A stretch of 64,000 nt of DNA from Boswellia sacra (GCA_013180625.2 SNVD02006062.1:62001-126000), one strand, 5' to 3'. Positions 11,805-24,800 are shown, counted from the stretch's first letter. Program-made: numbers and translations. The notes: generated from the sequence alone by a model not told the origin.

Positions 11805-13152
11805 CTTTAATCTAAAAATAACAAGAAAAAAAAATTCAACATAGATTTTAAAATAAAATAAAATAGAAAATACATAATAATTCATGATTAATTACATAAA
11901 TAAATAACTTTAGATTGGTTTTGTATTAAATTAGTAAAAAATTCATATGAATTTTCTACTAATAATTCACTTTTCTCACCAAACAAATGTGAAACCAAAA
12001 AGGAAAATAAAAATGCAAGCTCACTTTTCTTATGCAAAACTTTGTATTATAATATATATAAATATATAAGAGAAAAAGGTGCACCCAACTTGCAAGATCA
12101 CAATTCACAAATGAAAAATTGATATATAATAAATAATTATTGTACAAAAACAAGAAATATTGTAATGAGTGATAAAAAAAGTTTTGTTTGAATATTTTAA
12201 ACAAAAGCTTCCACGAGGCTATGTTATTTTTTTCCCTTGGACCCCGCCACTAGCAACTTTGACTTTGTTTGTCTATTTTACTTCAATCTTCGACCCCACT
12301 AGCTTATTTACTTAGATTTTATATTAAAATACAATTAAATATATAAATATATCATGTTTTACTTGCACGACGCAGCTTCTCAACAATCATGAAGCAATTG
12401 ACTATATCAAACATAAAATCTACTATTTGATTTCATTGTTTATTCAATTGAAATTCAATTCCGTTTGGCTTTTAGTGCTAATCAATGATATAATATTTAA
12501 CTTTTTTCCTTGAGCCTATTGCTTTCATTAATTAAATATTTTATGTTGTACTATATTTAATCTATAAAAATATGGTCAAATGAGTTTAATTAATGAAACA
12601 GTAAGTAGAAAACCACAATGTCATGTACAACCGAGAACCTGAAAGTGAGAATGCCGAATAAGCTAGATCTGAGATGATATCCACTTCTTGACTCTTCCTC
12701 ATCCAATCCTACGAGACTTATTTCTTCCTCTCTCATAGCTTAATAGCAATAAAATCACAATTCACAAATGGAAAAACAAATCATTGTGTGCATCCTAGGG
12801 TTTTTATTTTTTGTTAGCAAAAGCAAGGCAAACAAAGGTGGGCTAGGTTGGGCTTGGGTTTTATTAAAGTAGGCCGGATATTAAGTTTTATAAGAGGGGA
12901 GATAAATAACAAGGGTATAAGTATTAGATTGCTAAAAATATATATTTTTATTATTTTATTTTAATTTCGGGGAACGGGCCGAGCGGGGCTTGGAGCACAA
13001 TCCCCATCCCCATCCCCATTTAAATTCGGATAAAATTGTTAACCTCATCCCCACCCCATTACCCCTTTTTAGCCCCCCATCCCCGGCCCAAACGGGTTAG
13101 GGAATTGCGGGGCCTTATCCCCATGGGGATTGGTTCCACCTCTAGTGCCAAT

Positions 13153-14340
13153 GATTATGAGGCCAAACGTACTTAATCTATGATTTACAAAGTTGCCTAA
13201 ATATATGCTGAAATGGGTTATATTTTCTTTGGAAATTAATCACATTTCCTTAGTATCGATAATATTTTAGACTCTCTCATTGAAATCGACTATGAGTTCT
13301 GCATTAATAATTAACATTATAAATGATAAAATATTGCCACTTCCGACGTGAATCCCATAATTAAATAGGCTTAATTTTGACTTTGGCAATCGTATAATAT
13401 TCATTGAACATTAGTTGTTCATTTACAGTTATCAAAGTTTGATATTTAAATATGTTCTAACATAAAATCTCATGCATTACATTTGATTTTAACCTCATAT
13501 ATTTTTATAGTAATACTACATATACAATCAACTTATAAAACCAGTTGCTTAAAATTTGTTATGATAAAATTTTATTCATAGGATAAAAAGTAATGATACA
13601 AAATAAAATAAGTAATACAATTATAATCACTTATTCAGTAAGATTGTGTTCCATTAGTTTTGTATAGAGTTGACTATTAGAGACAAAGTCAGAAATTGTT
13701 TCCAGGGGGCCAAAATTAAACAATAATAAAAAAAGATAAATTAATACAAGTAAAATATAATTGTAAATTTAGAGAAACTTTATAATATTTTTATTCCAAA
13801 TTATTTGCAAGGTATAAATTCAAGTATATCTTATCAATTTTAAGTTTTAAATAAAAGAGAAATTATAAAATAAAGTAAGTACTAATTAAGTAAAATATTA
13901 AATTGATTAATTCAAAATTAGCTTATCTTTAAAAGGAAAATAAATAAACAAATAATGACCGATGATGGAAATAATTTTATTTAAAAAAAAAGTTTTACAC
14001 AACAATTTATATGTCTAAAACAATGTGCATTTATAGTTATTTGAATGGAAATAAAAAATATTTTAAATTTTTTTCTTTAGCATAGGAGGGACAATTGCCT
14101 CTGTTGGGCCTATACTGGCTTCGTCCTCATTGATTTTATAGATTAGTTATATGTGTAGAATTTATTATATTTTTATAGAAGTTCAAAATCAATATTCTTT
14201 GTTTTACACTCACTTGATATAAGAGATAAACAAATTAACAACTTAAAAAAAAAAACAAATAGAATTTTTCAATTTGAACTCACAGCATGGTAATAGTAAT
14301 AATCTTTATAAAATAATATAATTTAGTAATTAATATTATT
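13153..14340. other. intergenic DNA with a possible hAT MITE remnant
   Basis: No gene. At 13681-13692 AGACAAAGTCAG is inverted at 14115-14126 (CTGGCTTCGTCC), with a G-run just inside each end. This resembles the ends of a common plant hAT MITE group with CAGAGGCGAAGCCAG-type termini. No TSD is readable, so the call is weak. Confidence 0.4.
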
Positions 14341-14374
14341 TCAAGTGCTTTGGGAAACTTAACTTCAGTAGAAG
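14341..14374 (+). pseudogene. RLP pseudogene, LRR piece B1 (left of hAT insertion)
   Basis: Reads SSALGNLTSVE, the start of an LRR. It ends at the hAT target site agtagaag. The same LRR continues in frame directly after the element at 15151 (GLDLSFNSLEG), which shows that one coding exon was split by the insertion. Confidence 0.8.
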
Positions 14375-15142
14375 TAGGCTTGGAACCGAGGCAGGGCGGG
14401 GCGGTACAGGGCGGCAGTTATCCAGCCCCGCCCCGCTCAAATTTTTTTTGCCCCACCCCGCCCCTTTGCCCCTTTGCACGGCGGGCCAGGGTGCGGCGGG
14501 GCAAAAAAATTTTGAGCAGATCCTGCCCCGCTCCGCCCCGCCCCTATTTATATTTTTTCAATCATACCCCTATAATCTTTATATTTTTGCAACTTCATCC
14601 CTTGTAACATTTATATCTTTGCAAATAACTCCCTTATCAATTTTTCATCATATCATTTATAACTATGATCATTTTTTAACAATCATAAAAACAATAAAAA
14701 TTGTTTATATTATACAAATTCAATTATTATAAAATACAAATATTTTATTTTGTCATTATAATATGACTAAATGATGTTAATATACTAAAAGATGTTAATT
14801 ATTAATTAAAATATAATTTTTATTAAAGTATTTGCATTGTTTATAAAATTATTAAGAATTTATATATATAAAAAGTTTAACAAATATAACCTAAAAAATT
14901 ACTTCTCAGTTCTAAAATTTTAAAATTTTATAAATACACCCCTATACCTTGCGGGGCGGGGCGGGTCTACGGGTCCAAGCGTTAGACCCGGACTAGGACC
15001 TGCCCCGGCCAGGGCAAAAATTTTCTGCCCCAGAGCCGCCCCTATGATGCTCCGAGACGAGTCTTGACCCGGCCCAATACCTGCCCCATTGGGTCGGGCC
15101 TGACCGGGGCCCCGGACCCAATGGGGCAAATGCCCATGCCTA
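14375..15142. mobile_element. GC-rich non-autonomous hAT element
   Basis: A 768-bp element with ends TAGGCTTGG and, inverted, TAGGCATGGGC. It is flanked by a perfect 8-bp duplication agtagaag (14367-14374, 15143-15150). The two terminal ~200-bp blocks are very GC-rich, with repeated ccccgcccc and ggggcgggg; the middle is AT-rich. It matches the element at 49904-50448 in reverse orientation over both ends. Long frames through the GC blocks are low-complexity and not genes. It interrupts an LRR of the RLP pseudogene. Confidence 0.92.
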
Positions 15143-15150
15143 AGTAGAAG

Positions 15151-15967
15151 GCTTGGATCTCTCATTTAATTCACTTGAAGGGAGAATTCGAAGATCATTG
15201 GAAGGACTTTTCAAATTGAGGTCAATAATTTTGTCAAACTAATTTCATATCAAATCAAGATGTTTTAGAAGTCTCGGGTATTTTCTGAAAATGTGTGGCA
15301 GATGTTCTAGAGTCATTGGATTCGAGTAATAGTCAGCTTTTTGGTTAGTTACCTAACCAATTTTGAGTAATAGTGTAATTCAAAACTTTGTTTTTTGTCC
15401 AATTCCATGTTCCCTAGGAGAATTTTCAACCTTGAGATATCTAGGCATCTCTGATAACAAATTGAACAGATCTGTTTTTGAAATTCACTTTGCCAATCTG
15501 ACAAGATTATTAGTTTTTTACGCATCTAGAAACTCTTTGGTCTTAAAAATTGGTCCTGATTGGGTTCTTACGTTTCCACTTGAATGGTTAGATTTGAAAT
15601 TTTGTCATCAAGGACCTCAATTTCCATCATGGCTTTACTTTCAAAACCATTTAGTGAATTTAGGTATGTCTAATTTGAAAATTTCAGATACCATCCCTCC
15701 CTGGTTTTGGAAATCTATTCTTCAGGTGAATATCTGGCAAAAAAATCCACGGGACTACTCTAAACTTAAATGAGGCTACTCAAATTAGCTCTCTTCACTT
15801 GAGTAATAATAGTTTGTTTAGTGCACTGCCTCCTATACCCTCCAATCTAAAGTTACTAGATCTTTCGAACAACAATTTCTCGGGATGAATTTTACATTTT
15901 CATTGGGCTAGGATTGATAAGATATGGTGTAATGGCCTTCAACCTTTTGAAATTAAATAAACCTTGG
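15151..15967 (+). pseudogene. RLP pseudogene, central LRR piece B2
   Basis: Continues the LRR begun at 14341. Readable parts are GLDLSFNSLEGRIRRSLEG (15151-15207) and then a plus frame at about 15390-15730 with LRYLGISDNKLNRSV, HFANLTRLLVFYASRNSLVL, GPDWVLTFPLEWLDLKF, FPSWLYFQNHLVNLGMS and ISDTIPPWFWKSI. In EIX/Cf-like proteins this block precedes the island-like region. After a frame change near 15730, LSNNSLF and LKLLDLSNNNFSG are readable up to 15886, followed by a stop. Stops at about 15231 and 15325-15330 break the upstream part. The piece ends at the 10-bp repeat taaaccttgg (15958-15967), the target site of the next insertion. Confidence 0.85.
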
Positions 15968-16345
15968 CCCAAATTTGAAAGTGATATGTAGCCTATTAGA
16001 AATTACAAACCATCAAGCGCAAATTGGATTTTTAACTAGCCCAGCCCACAGTCCCTATTTTTACTTGTTTCATTCATTTATATTAGAAATTAGATTAGCA
16101 AAACTACAAAGGAAATAGAGAAGGGGGAGTCGAGAAAAGACAGAAATTAAAAAAAAATCCTTGGCCCAAATTTGAAAGTGATATGTAGCCTATTAGTAAT
16201 TACAAACCACTCCAGCCCAAATTGGATTTTATAACTAGCCCAGCCCACAATCCCTTTTGTTTTTCATTGTTTCATTCATTTATATTAGAAATTAAATTAG
16301 AAAAACTACAAAGGAAATAGAGAAGGGGGAGTCGAGAAAAGACAG
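15961..16345. repeat. ~200-bp tandem duplication
   Basis: ccttggcccaaatttgaaag starts at 15962 and again at 16160. The two copies run in parallel to agtcgagaaaagacaga, with a few differences. It sits at the left end of the 1.8-kb insertion. Confidence 0.9.
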
Positions 16346-17797
16346 AGTAGCAAAGGAATTTAAGATTTTTCTAGGAAATTTTGGAGAACTTTTTGAGGTA
16401 TTTTCTTCAACACTAAGTTAAATTAAATAAGATATTATAACTTATACCCATAAATATGCATTAGAGAGAAGTTGTTAACATTTTAGAAATTTTCTAGAGG
16501 CAAAAACTAGAGAGAGCAAGGAAATTTCTATGCTTATTTAGGCTTGAATTCCTTGTAATTAGATGGAAATTATATACTTGCTTCTTTAATTAGAAGAATT
16601 AGTATGTAATTGGTGTAATTTAGAATGAACCTATTTAACCAAATTTTCTCTAGTTTACATTTTTACAATTTTTCCTTAGATTTGTATTTGTGTGGAATAT
16701 TAATGATTATTTCTAGGCACTTTTAACTGTTGGAACCATCATTTGAGAGATTCTAAAATGTTTAGTTTATTTTACTAAGATGATATAGGCCATGTGATGT
16801 GGGCGTTTAGCCCTTTAGGAGCAGCTCTGCATATGCGTATGATCTGTATAAGGATTAGCTTGTCATGAGAAATCCTAGCGTTATCAAGTCATGATCAGCA
16901 AGATTCGTTGTGTACTTGATTAGTGAAACTATGATGATTTATAAATTACAATGTGCAATAGTTTTCATGAGATTTATAAGCTTAATTCATTTATCAGATT
17001 TGAATGTTATGCAAGCAGAAATATTTTAGAGGATTTTTTTTATTAACATCTAGATTATGTGTAAGGCATATAAATGATTTAAAAACTTGCTTCCTTGTTT
17101 TGTATCATTTCTAAATAGTTTCTTAAAGAATGTTAGTCAAGTAAAATTTTTAATTTTTAATTATTTTATGCAATTTTAAATTTTAAATGTCCCTACCCTA
17201 CTTGTTGAGGTTATACTCACCCTTTTTGTTTAAACCTCTTCCCCCTTCTCCACAACTCTTCAAGAAGATTACAATGTTCAGTCAGAACACCACTACTAGC
17301 TTGAGGTTGGCGACATGATGATGCTATTAGCATTTTCTTTTGTTATTTTATTTTTATTTTGGATGTTAATTCTAAATATTCAGATGTTGTATGAAATGAT
17401 GGATTTTTGTCCAGTTTCCTCTTAAACCTTTCACTGCACAACATGCATAAGGTTTGGAGGAAACTTGTAGTAAATCCATTGTTATAGCTATATTTTGACT
17501 TGTAAAATACTTATAATGAGGTTGGAGGCCATGATTTATGCTATGATGATCATTTTGAAAACAAATTGTCTGTTAAGAGGACCTAAAGTCCCATGAAGAA
17601 GTTTGTGGTGCATGAAATATTATAGAAATGTTAAAAATTGTGTTTTTGCTAGGGGTTTTTAGTTCAAAATGCAAGAGAGGCCGTGCCAAATTTTCTTAAA
17701 ATAGCATATTTTAATAAGTTCTTTCTTTAGTACAGTTTTAGGCATGATTTACTCATGTTATCTAGAGAGGGTCATGTCATATGGCTATTGCAAATTC
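15968..17797. mobile_element. unclassified 1.8-kb insertion in the RLP pseudogene
   Basis: taaaccttgg occurs at 15958-15967 and 17798-17807, and LRR coding sequence is continuous across the two outer sides (LKLNKPWRQFLVGENIPDC read across the joint). This makes the 1830 bases between them an insertion with a 10-bp duplication. No strong terminal inverted repeats, poly-A tail or coding sequence are visible. The first ~200 bases are a tandem duplication. The TSD length suggests a Mutator-type or non-LTR element. Confidence 0.65.
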
Positions 17798-17807
17798 TAA
17801 ACCTTGG

Positions 17808-17892
17808 AGACAATTTTTAGTTGGGGAAAATATACCTGATTGTTACATGAGTTGGCAAAACTCATTGGTATTGAAATGGTTAACAATAAATT
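17808..17892 (+). pseudogene. RLP pseudogene, LRR piece B3
   Basis: Reads GENIPDCYMSWQNSLVLKWL, the LRR before the C-terminal group in EIX/Cf-like proteins. It starts after the 1.8-kb insertion and ends at the MULE target site caataaatt. The same LRR continues at 28646 (LAGYLSNIF), so the two flanks were one exon. Confidence 0.85.
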
Positions 17893-18003
17893 GGAAAATT
17901 GTCAAAACTAAACCTCCAAAAATGAAATTTTTATTCTTAGGCCCCCTCAATAATTTTTTTCAGCTGACTAGTCTCCAGACACATAAATGACCAATTTGCC
18001 CTC
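17893..18003. repeat. MULE left terminal inverted repeat
   Basis: Begins GGAAAATTGTC and ends near GACCAATTTGCCCTC. It pairs with the inverted copy at 28540-28636 with scattered mismatches and small gaps. Confidence 0.85.
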
Positions 18004-18042
18004 ATGATGTTTACTCTCTCTAACTAACCTAACCACCACCAT

Positions 18043-18044
<2 letters not shown>

Positions 18045-18084
<40 letters not shown>
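18045..18084. repeat. (CT)20 microsatellite
   Basis: Uninterrupted CT dinucleotides just inside the MULE left terminal repeat. Confidence 0.95.
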
Positions 18085-18088
<4 letters not shown>

Positions 18089-18417
18089 ATAACTATCTAA
18101 GGTTTCTATGTCTATATAACAAATAATCAACATAAACACATTCGGAGCAGTTATCAAACACATTATAATACATAAAAAACATAAGAAAATAGGCTCATTT
18201 GGATTGAAAAGAGTTAGAAGTTAAGGTAATGTACATTTGCAACTCAATTGTAGCTCATTCATTTAAGTTTTTGAATGATTAGAACAATAAACATCATACC
18301 ATGTGCATAGATATCATCGAATAGAGGTTGAAGTAGATGAATCCAGATTGGTTTTGTCAAGTTCATGGCAAGAAATCGTGTTTTCTACATTCGTATCTGG
18401 GTGTACAAATCCAGAAG

Positions 18418-18610
18418 TTTGACAATTCGACGATAATTTAACGATTTGGCAGCTCGATAGTTGAATTGTCGAATATCATCGAAACATCGTCGAAACATCA
18501 TCGAACCATGATGTCAATCATCGAAAACTCATCGAGGTAGTAATCGAATTAACAAACTATTGTCGAATAGTCATCGAATTAATCGTTGAATTGTCCAATG
18601 TTGTCGAAAT
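18418..18610. repeat. TCGAA-rich subterminal array, MULE left side
   Basis: About nine TCGAA words in 190 bases, many as attgtcgaat or atcatcgaa. The right subterminal region (27355-28050) carries the reverse complement, ttcgacaat. Inverted subterminal clusters of one word are what transposase-binding arrays look like in several DNA transposon families; the binding role here is inference. Confidence 0.7.
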
Positions 18611-19199
18611 GAAATTCTAGAGTTAGACAGTATAACGGTCTAACCATTTGACAGACTTGTTATTTTACCCCCTTTTTTTTAATTTTTTGGATTTTTTTTG
18701 TATTTTCTCTAATTTGTAGATATTTTGGATTGTCCAGATGGAGGATATCGGTTTTGCATTGTTCTAGGGTGAAAATTTTGAGGTGAATGTTAGTGGGGAT
18801 GTTGTTTACATCGGTGGAGATGGCTTTCCATTGTTGATTCAAAGGGAGACGTCTTACCAAGAGTTTTTGCTATTGATATGTGAAATCCTTGGGCTAGATG
18901 GGCTTCGTACAAAGTTTAAATTGAGTGCCTAATTTAACCTAACCAATAGTGTAAGGCTGCTCCCCATCTGATGTGAGTATGAATATAGATTTCTTATTAC
19001 AGACAGTTTGAAACATTTGTCATCATACACATTGTTGTACGTTGAGGTTGAACAGTGTGAGAAGTCGTCGTCTAGAACTGAAACATGTACGATCCCTATT
19101 GAAACTCCGAACCATCAGACATATGAGTAGCCTAAACAACCTGTTAACAGTAATATGCCATCGTTTGTCATTCATGGTGATCTTGTCCATGATTACGGT

Positions 19200-19498
19200 T
19201 AGAGGTGCACACGGGTAAGGTCGGATCGGGTTTCGCCAAACCTGACTCGACCTGACATTTCATCAGGTTGTGAAATTTGAACTCGATGTTGGGCTTTTCA
19301 AAACATAAACCCGACATATAACCCGTTATCTCGGGTCAGGTCGGGTCGGGTCGAGTTAATCAGGTTTGGTTTTATTGGCTCACAACAAAAAACTCGATTA
19401 CAACCTGACTTTTGTAACTCGAACTCGGGTTATTTTTAAATGTAATTTGATCTGATCCAACCAACCCGGGTCAGGTTGATTTAATTTGCATACACTTA
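19200..19498. mobile_element. hAT MITE nested in the MULE transposase gene
   Basis: A 299-bp insertion with a perfect 8-bp duplication attacggt (19192-19199, 19499-19506). Its left end is TAGAGGTGCACA and its right end, inverted, is the similar but imperfect TAAGTGTATGCA. The interior repeats gggtcgggt and aacccg words, like other small plant hAT MITEs. It splits the N-terminal region of the transposase reading frame and must be younger than the MULE. Confidence 0.85.
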
Positions 19499-21830
19499 AT
19501 TACGGTGGCATTGGGGATGTTAATATTGGAGCTATAAATGTTGACAGTAATGTTTGGTACTGTAGTAATCTTATAGGCGATGATTTTGAAGTCACAAAAG
19601 ATGTTCATGGCCTTGAGAGTATCAAAGAAGAATTTGAAGAGTTGTCAAGAGTTAGAGATAATTGTGAGGGTCGATGTGCAGCAAACGAGGGAGACAATAT
19701 GGACAAGGCAACAAATGAGGGAACATATGTTGAGCATGATGATGACGGAACATATGGTGAGCATGGTGATGGTGTGGACAATGATGATATGGAGTTACAA
19801 GTATCACATCCTATTATGACTCCAGTAAGGCCCTGGGATATTGGAACATCAACACATTTGGAAGAATAGGGACAGGATGAGCGAAACCATGTTAGTGTTG
19901 ATCCTATCCTTGAACGAGTGAATGATATCTTTCGTTTCATGCTTCCAATCCTACCATCCACGACATCGGTTCCAAATGACACCAATGAAATTAAAGGTAG
20001 AGAAGTTTTGCCTGGACATGTATTTTCAAAAAAAAATAGAACTTCGGCATAGGCTAGGAAACATGGTGTTGCAACAGAATTTTGAGTTCAAGGTGACGAG
20101 ATCTACAAAGGCCTGGTTTGAGGTTGGTTATCAAGATGACTATTTTAAATGGCACTTAAAAGCAACAAAATGTGGAAACACCAACTACTTCCAAGTTAAG
20201 GTGTTTAACAATAATCACACTTGTGATGGGGCAGGACTACATCCAGACCATAGACAAGAAAGTGTCGAACTCATCAGAAAACATATAAAAGAGAAGTTTG
20301 TGAATGCCACAAGAATATATCGGCCAATGGAAATGATGGAGGATGTTCAAACAAACTTGCACATAGCCATTAGTTACCAAAAGGCTTCGAGGGCAAAAGA
20401 GACTGCTTTAAACCAATTCCATGGAACCATAGAGGACTCATAATTGGCTTGTTACCTTCATATTCTTACATGGTGGAGACAACAAATTCGGGTACAGTTA
20501 TCGCACTTGAACTTGATGAAGATAATCGCTTTAAATACTATTTCATGGCATTAGGAGCGTCAATATCAGGATTTCGAACTTCTATCCAACCTGTTATGGC
20601 TGTTGATGGCATATTTTTTATGGGTAAATATAAAGGTATAATGTTTTTGGCACAAACTTAAATGGTAACAACCAAATATTTCCGTTGGAAATCAGCTTCA
20701 AGTCCTCAGAAAATGATGAGTCGTGGAGATGGTTCATGTCCAGGTTTTATGGGATTGTTGGTAATGTTCATAATCTGGTTATCATATCTGATCGACACAA
20801 AGGCATCGAAAAGACCATCTATAACATATTTCTAGATGCCATGTTTGCGATTTGTATGCATCATCTTGAATGCAACATGAAGAGTAAGTTCAAGGACAAG
20901 TACCTAGTATCATCCTTTATTAATGCAACAAAGGCATATCAAGAAGCAGAAATCAATGGGTTTTTTGAACAAGTCAAAGGTATCAATGCACGTGCCGTTG
21001 AATGCTTGATTACAACAGATGTGGGTAATTAGGCTTCCAGTCATTTTTCTAGTAATAGATTTAGTATCATGAAAACAAATATCATTGAGTCTATGAATAA
21101 CAGAATGAAGCAATCTAAGAACCTAGGAATCACGTTGATATGTGAATTTTAACGACATGTTTGTTATCTTATTCCAAAATTAAATCTTACTTGCATAGAT
21201 TTTGTTATTTTACATTTACAGTCTTTGTGTTCATTTAATCGTAGGTGTTGCAATAGTGGTTTCATGAAAGGCAAGAAGGGGCTGCCAAGTCTACAATAGT
21301 GTTGATAACATAGACTAAGAAGCTATTACAGGAACGAAAAAACAAGTTTGACATATTGCACGTGTCTCTAATCAATATGCATTTATTCCAAGTGTATTCT
21401 GATAATAGTCTTGATGTGGCTGATCTTAATACTCGTACAGATTCGTGCAAGGTGTTTGATCTTGACCAGCTACCATGTGTATATGTAATTGCGGTGTGCC
21501 GTTATGTAAAGCTTAGATCGCTCGCACCTTATTGTAGCCCTATGTGCACAAATGAACACTTATTGCTTGCTTATGCATCATCAGTGATTCCTGTTGGGAT
21601 GTGTAAGGATTGGGTGATCTCGACCAAGGTTCAAGCGTAGGTTGTGTTGCCATCGATCAATTAATGACAGGCTAGACGTAGACGTACATAACATATTCCT
21701 TCAGTGGGAGAGTCTATTAGACAAGGTAAGTGTGGATGTTATGGGCACCTTTGTCACAACCAACAAACATGCCAAAATCCTATACCCCTTCATCTTTCAG
21801 TCCATACAGAAGCAGGAGCTTCCTTAATCT
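19486..21830 (+). pseudogene. MuDR-type MULE transposase, decayed
   Basis: Acts in the nucleus on the MULE ends. An acidic N-terminal region (to about 19870) is followed by the Mutator DNA-binding domain at about 20040-20260 (FKVTRSTKAWFEVGY, VKVFNNNHTC). The MULE catalytic domain follows at about 20450-21110: LPSYSYMVETTNSGT, MALGASISGFR, VMAVDGIFFMGKYKG and VIISDRHKGIEKT, with two expected aspartates still visible. A SWIM zinc finger at about 21445-21500 has lost two ligands (DSC, PCVYV), and a C-terminal cysteine/histidine knuckle lies at about 21715-21770. Breaks are frameshifts near 20440 and 20655, tag at about 21030 and tga/taa near 21150. A gap at about 21140-21245 could be an intron ending in tcgtag. 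Not functional as read. Confidence 0.88.
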
Positions 21831-24800
21831 CTTGTCTAGACCTTGGTTATGGATATGTACCTTCACTTCGTAAATGTTTCATGTTATTGCATATGGATGT
21901 GCTCATTTATATTATTTCATACGTTTAATGTTATTGCTTTCGGTTGTCTACCTTTACTTCATGGTTAATAACCTTAGTTCCTTGATAATGCGTGAATGTT
22001 ACTATTTGTCATTATTAGAAGATAAATGTTTGTGTTAATCTTCCATTTGAATGTTTTTATCTACAGCTATATATATGCGGAGGCAAAGTTTTGTATGAAA
22101 TGATTGTAATACGTGTAACATTAATGAAATAAACTATACATGTTGGAAAAAATTAACACTGCACATATAAAATGTTTTATACATCAAAAAAGTAAATTAA
22201 TATACAACATGTAAAGTCAAGCATTGTGAACACCATCTTTCCTCCCTCGAACTGTCCTCAAGATACACCTTCTAAAAATCTGGATGGTGGTCCATGCCTC
22301 CTAGGTGCCATATCCTCATCGCCATCTGTTTCCTGATGGTATCCTCTTCCACATCAGCAATGGCACCAACACCTACCTCCGAACTCGACAACTCCGCAAA
22401 CGTGGCACAATACACACCATAGGCTCCACTTCTCGGTGGCTGTTGAGGCACATTCTCTTTAGCCTTGTGCATTCTATATAGGGTAACCTCATACGACACA
22501 TTTATACGCTTACAAAAGAATTATGCATGTTGGACAAGTCGTGGGACCATGATCGCCAAAGGTTTACAAAACTCCAATAGCATGGCTTGACCTTCTGTGT
22601 CCTCCGGTATCAAGGAGTTGTATAGTACCACCTCCTTATCCTTAAATGAGATCTGAGCCAAAACCCAATGCTCACCTTTAACATTGATAGCAGCGTATAT
22701 CTATAACACATGGTAGACAGTTTAAGTTAATATCCTTTAGGTCAAAAGATTAAATGAAATTAGGAAATGTACAGTGAAAAGATTAAACTTGAACTAGAGT
22801 GTTACTTATGGTGTCGACGTCTAACCACATCCTCCCGTGAGAAGAATGTAGCCCATCCACGTATTTGAAGCATATGGTATCCCAAACGATATGATCCAAG
22901 TCTTCTTTGCACTTGTCACAGGTGCTAGCCAAACAAACCTGTTCAGACCATGGGTTAACATAACTATTTAGTAAACTTCAATCTAGTAACTCATGTAAAA
23001 CCAAAATTGTTAACATTTTTCAGGAAGATAACTCACGAAAAACCCGTGGTCAATGGTGGTGAAATCCTAAGGTATCTTAGAAGGACTTTGTGCCTGTCTG
23101 ATCCGTAAGAAGTACATAAAGGAGTTCACATACTGCAAAGTAAAACGTGAGCATAGTTTACACAGTGGAAATGTTTTTCAACAATAAAATGAAAATTGTA
23201 AATGATCAGAAAATTACATCATCATCTAGCGATAACCCTCGTGCAATGATGCCTCTGAAAAACTCAACTCTAGAACTGAAGTAATCACTTCCAAGCTGGA
23301 TTCGAACATGACGAGCATCGCACCATTCATCAAAGCACGACTTAAAGTGATCATCAATAATGGATCCCCACTCGTAACTAGATGACGCAGCAACATTTGA
23401 TATAGGTGAGGCAACAACTGCCTACTCTTGCGTTAGCTGGACCACTTGTGTCACTTCACACGCTGGTCAGGGTTGGTATATGGACTCAGAAGTAGGTGTG
23501 ACCTCTTACGCACATGGTCGGTGTAAACCTTATCCTCCTGATACAAAATGGGTCGTGTCTAAACAATTTGTACATACACTCTCACTAGGTGAATCGCTAG
23601 GAACCTCACGGATCCCTCTATTCGCGTTGCTACCCTAGGACAAGTGCACAACATCATCAACTATCGATGAGTACTGTGCATCATCCAGAAAGGGTTGTCC
23701 CTGATTTTGTAGAGTAGGCGCCCAGTGGTGAGCTTCTTCTTGCATGGAAATAACCAGTGAGTACTATGCATCCTCTAGAAAGGGTTATCCCTGATTTTGT
23801 GGAGTAGGCGTCGAGTCGTGAGCTTTTTCCTGCATGGAAACAAGAGGTTCATGAATTGAAATAATTGTACAGGACAAACCATAGACCATGGAATTCAATA
23901 AACTAATGTGGTACCCTTACGTCACCGGTCTCAGGAATGAGCACCTCTTTAACGTCCCGGATCTCCTTTCGTAGCTCCTGGACCTTTGCTTCCAACCCGT
24001 GGATTTGCTTCGCTTGTGCCTCAAATATCAGCCCCGTTATCTTTAGTAGCTTAGCGTTACTAGCAGTCAACTTTGAATTGCATCCAAGAGACTGAAAGGG
24101 ATCGAAAAAGGATCACTTGCTTGTAACAAAATGGTAATGTTAGTTTAGCCACCATTCACTTGAATTCAGGATACATATATGATTACTATAAAGTATCGAC
24201 GCTCTATATAAGGCTCAGGTGATGCAGAATAAGGGCCCTCGGCGTGTTCGCCCTCGATGTGGGGTGGCATTTGTCCCACCGTCCCAATGCCCTTCAAATC
24301 CTTAACCTCTCCAAAAAACATCGGAATGGGTAGGCTACTTTCAATAGCCCATTAGACGAGTGGGCCATAAACAACCGAAAGCCAATTTTTGTTCCGCTTG
24401 TAATGTTTGTCATTATTGTCATTGTTCATCCGGCTAAAGAACGATATGTGGAAGCTCCCCCTGTGCAACATAATCAATAAATTACATAATCGAATTACTA
24501 ATTCAAAAATTTTCAAAAAATCGTAAAACCAATCAATGAATCATTACTATACCCGTATGTATGTACCGAATATATCTCTCAACACCTCGGTTTGATACGG
24601 TGTCCTATTAGTCTCCCATTGTAATGGCCTCAATGTATCAAAATCTCTAACTTTCTTTACGTATGATTCCGCCATGAATGGTATCTCTTCATATAACCAA
24701 ACTATACAAGTACAACATAAGTAAATAAAACCAATTCTATATATTGTACAAATTAACTTACAAAACTAAAAAAAATCATAAAATTACCTGCACTACGTAC

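Larger units (their letters stand above)
7566..13144 (-). mobile_element. hAT transposon carrying a decayed transposase
   Basis: Terminal inverted repeats begin TAGAGGTGGAA at both ends. They are flanked by 8-bp duplications gtgccagt (7558-7565) and gtgccaat (13145-13152), differing at one base. Both subterminal regions carry G-run arrays of the ggggatgggg kind. The element is 5.58 kb, larger than many plant hATs because its 3' end is triplicated (7643-9756). The only gene is the minus-strand transposase at about 9646-11804. Bases 11805-13144 are its upstream non-coding region. Stops and frameshifts suggest it no longer moves on its own, but its ends match the 1813-2422 derivative. Confidence 0.92.

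Noticed and set aside
14350..15165. Pro/Ala/Gly-rich open frames on both strands
   Set aside because: Low-complexity translation of the GC-rich hAT end blocks; the true coding frame is that of the interrupted LRR.
19605..19985. Minus-strand frame of 126 codons
   Set aside because: Antisense to the MuDR transposase N-terminal region, which has the recognisable protein text.
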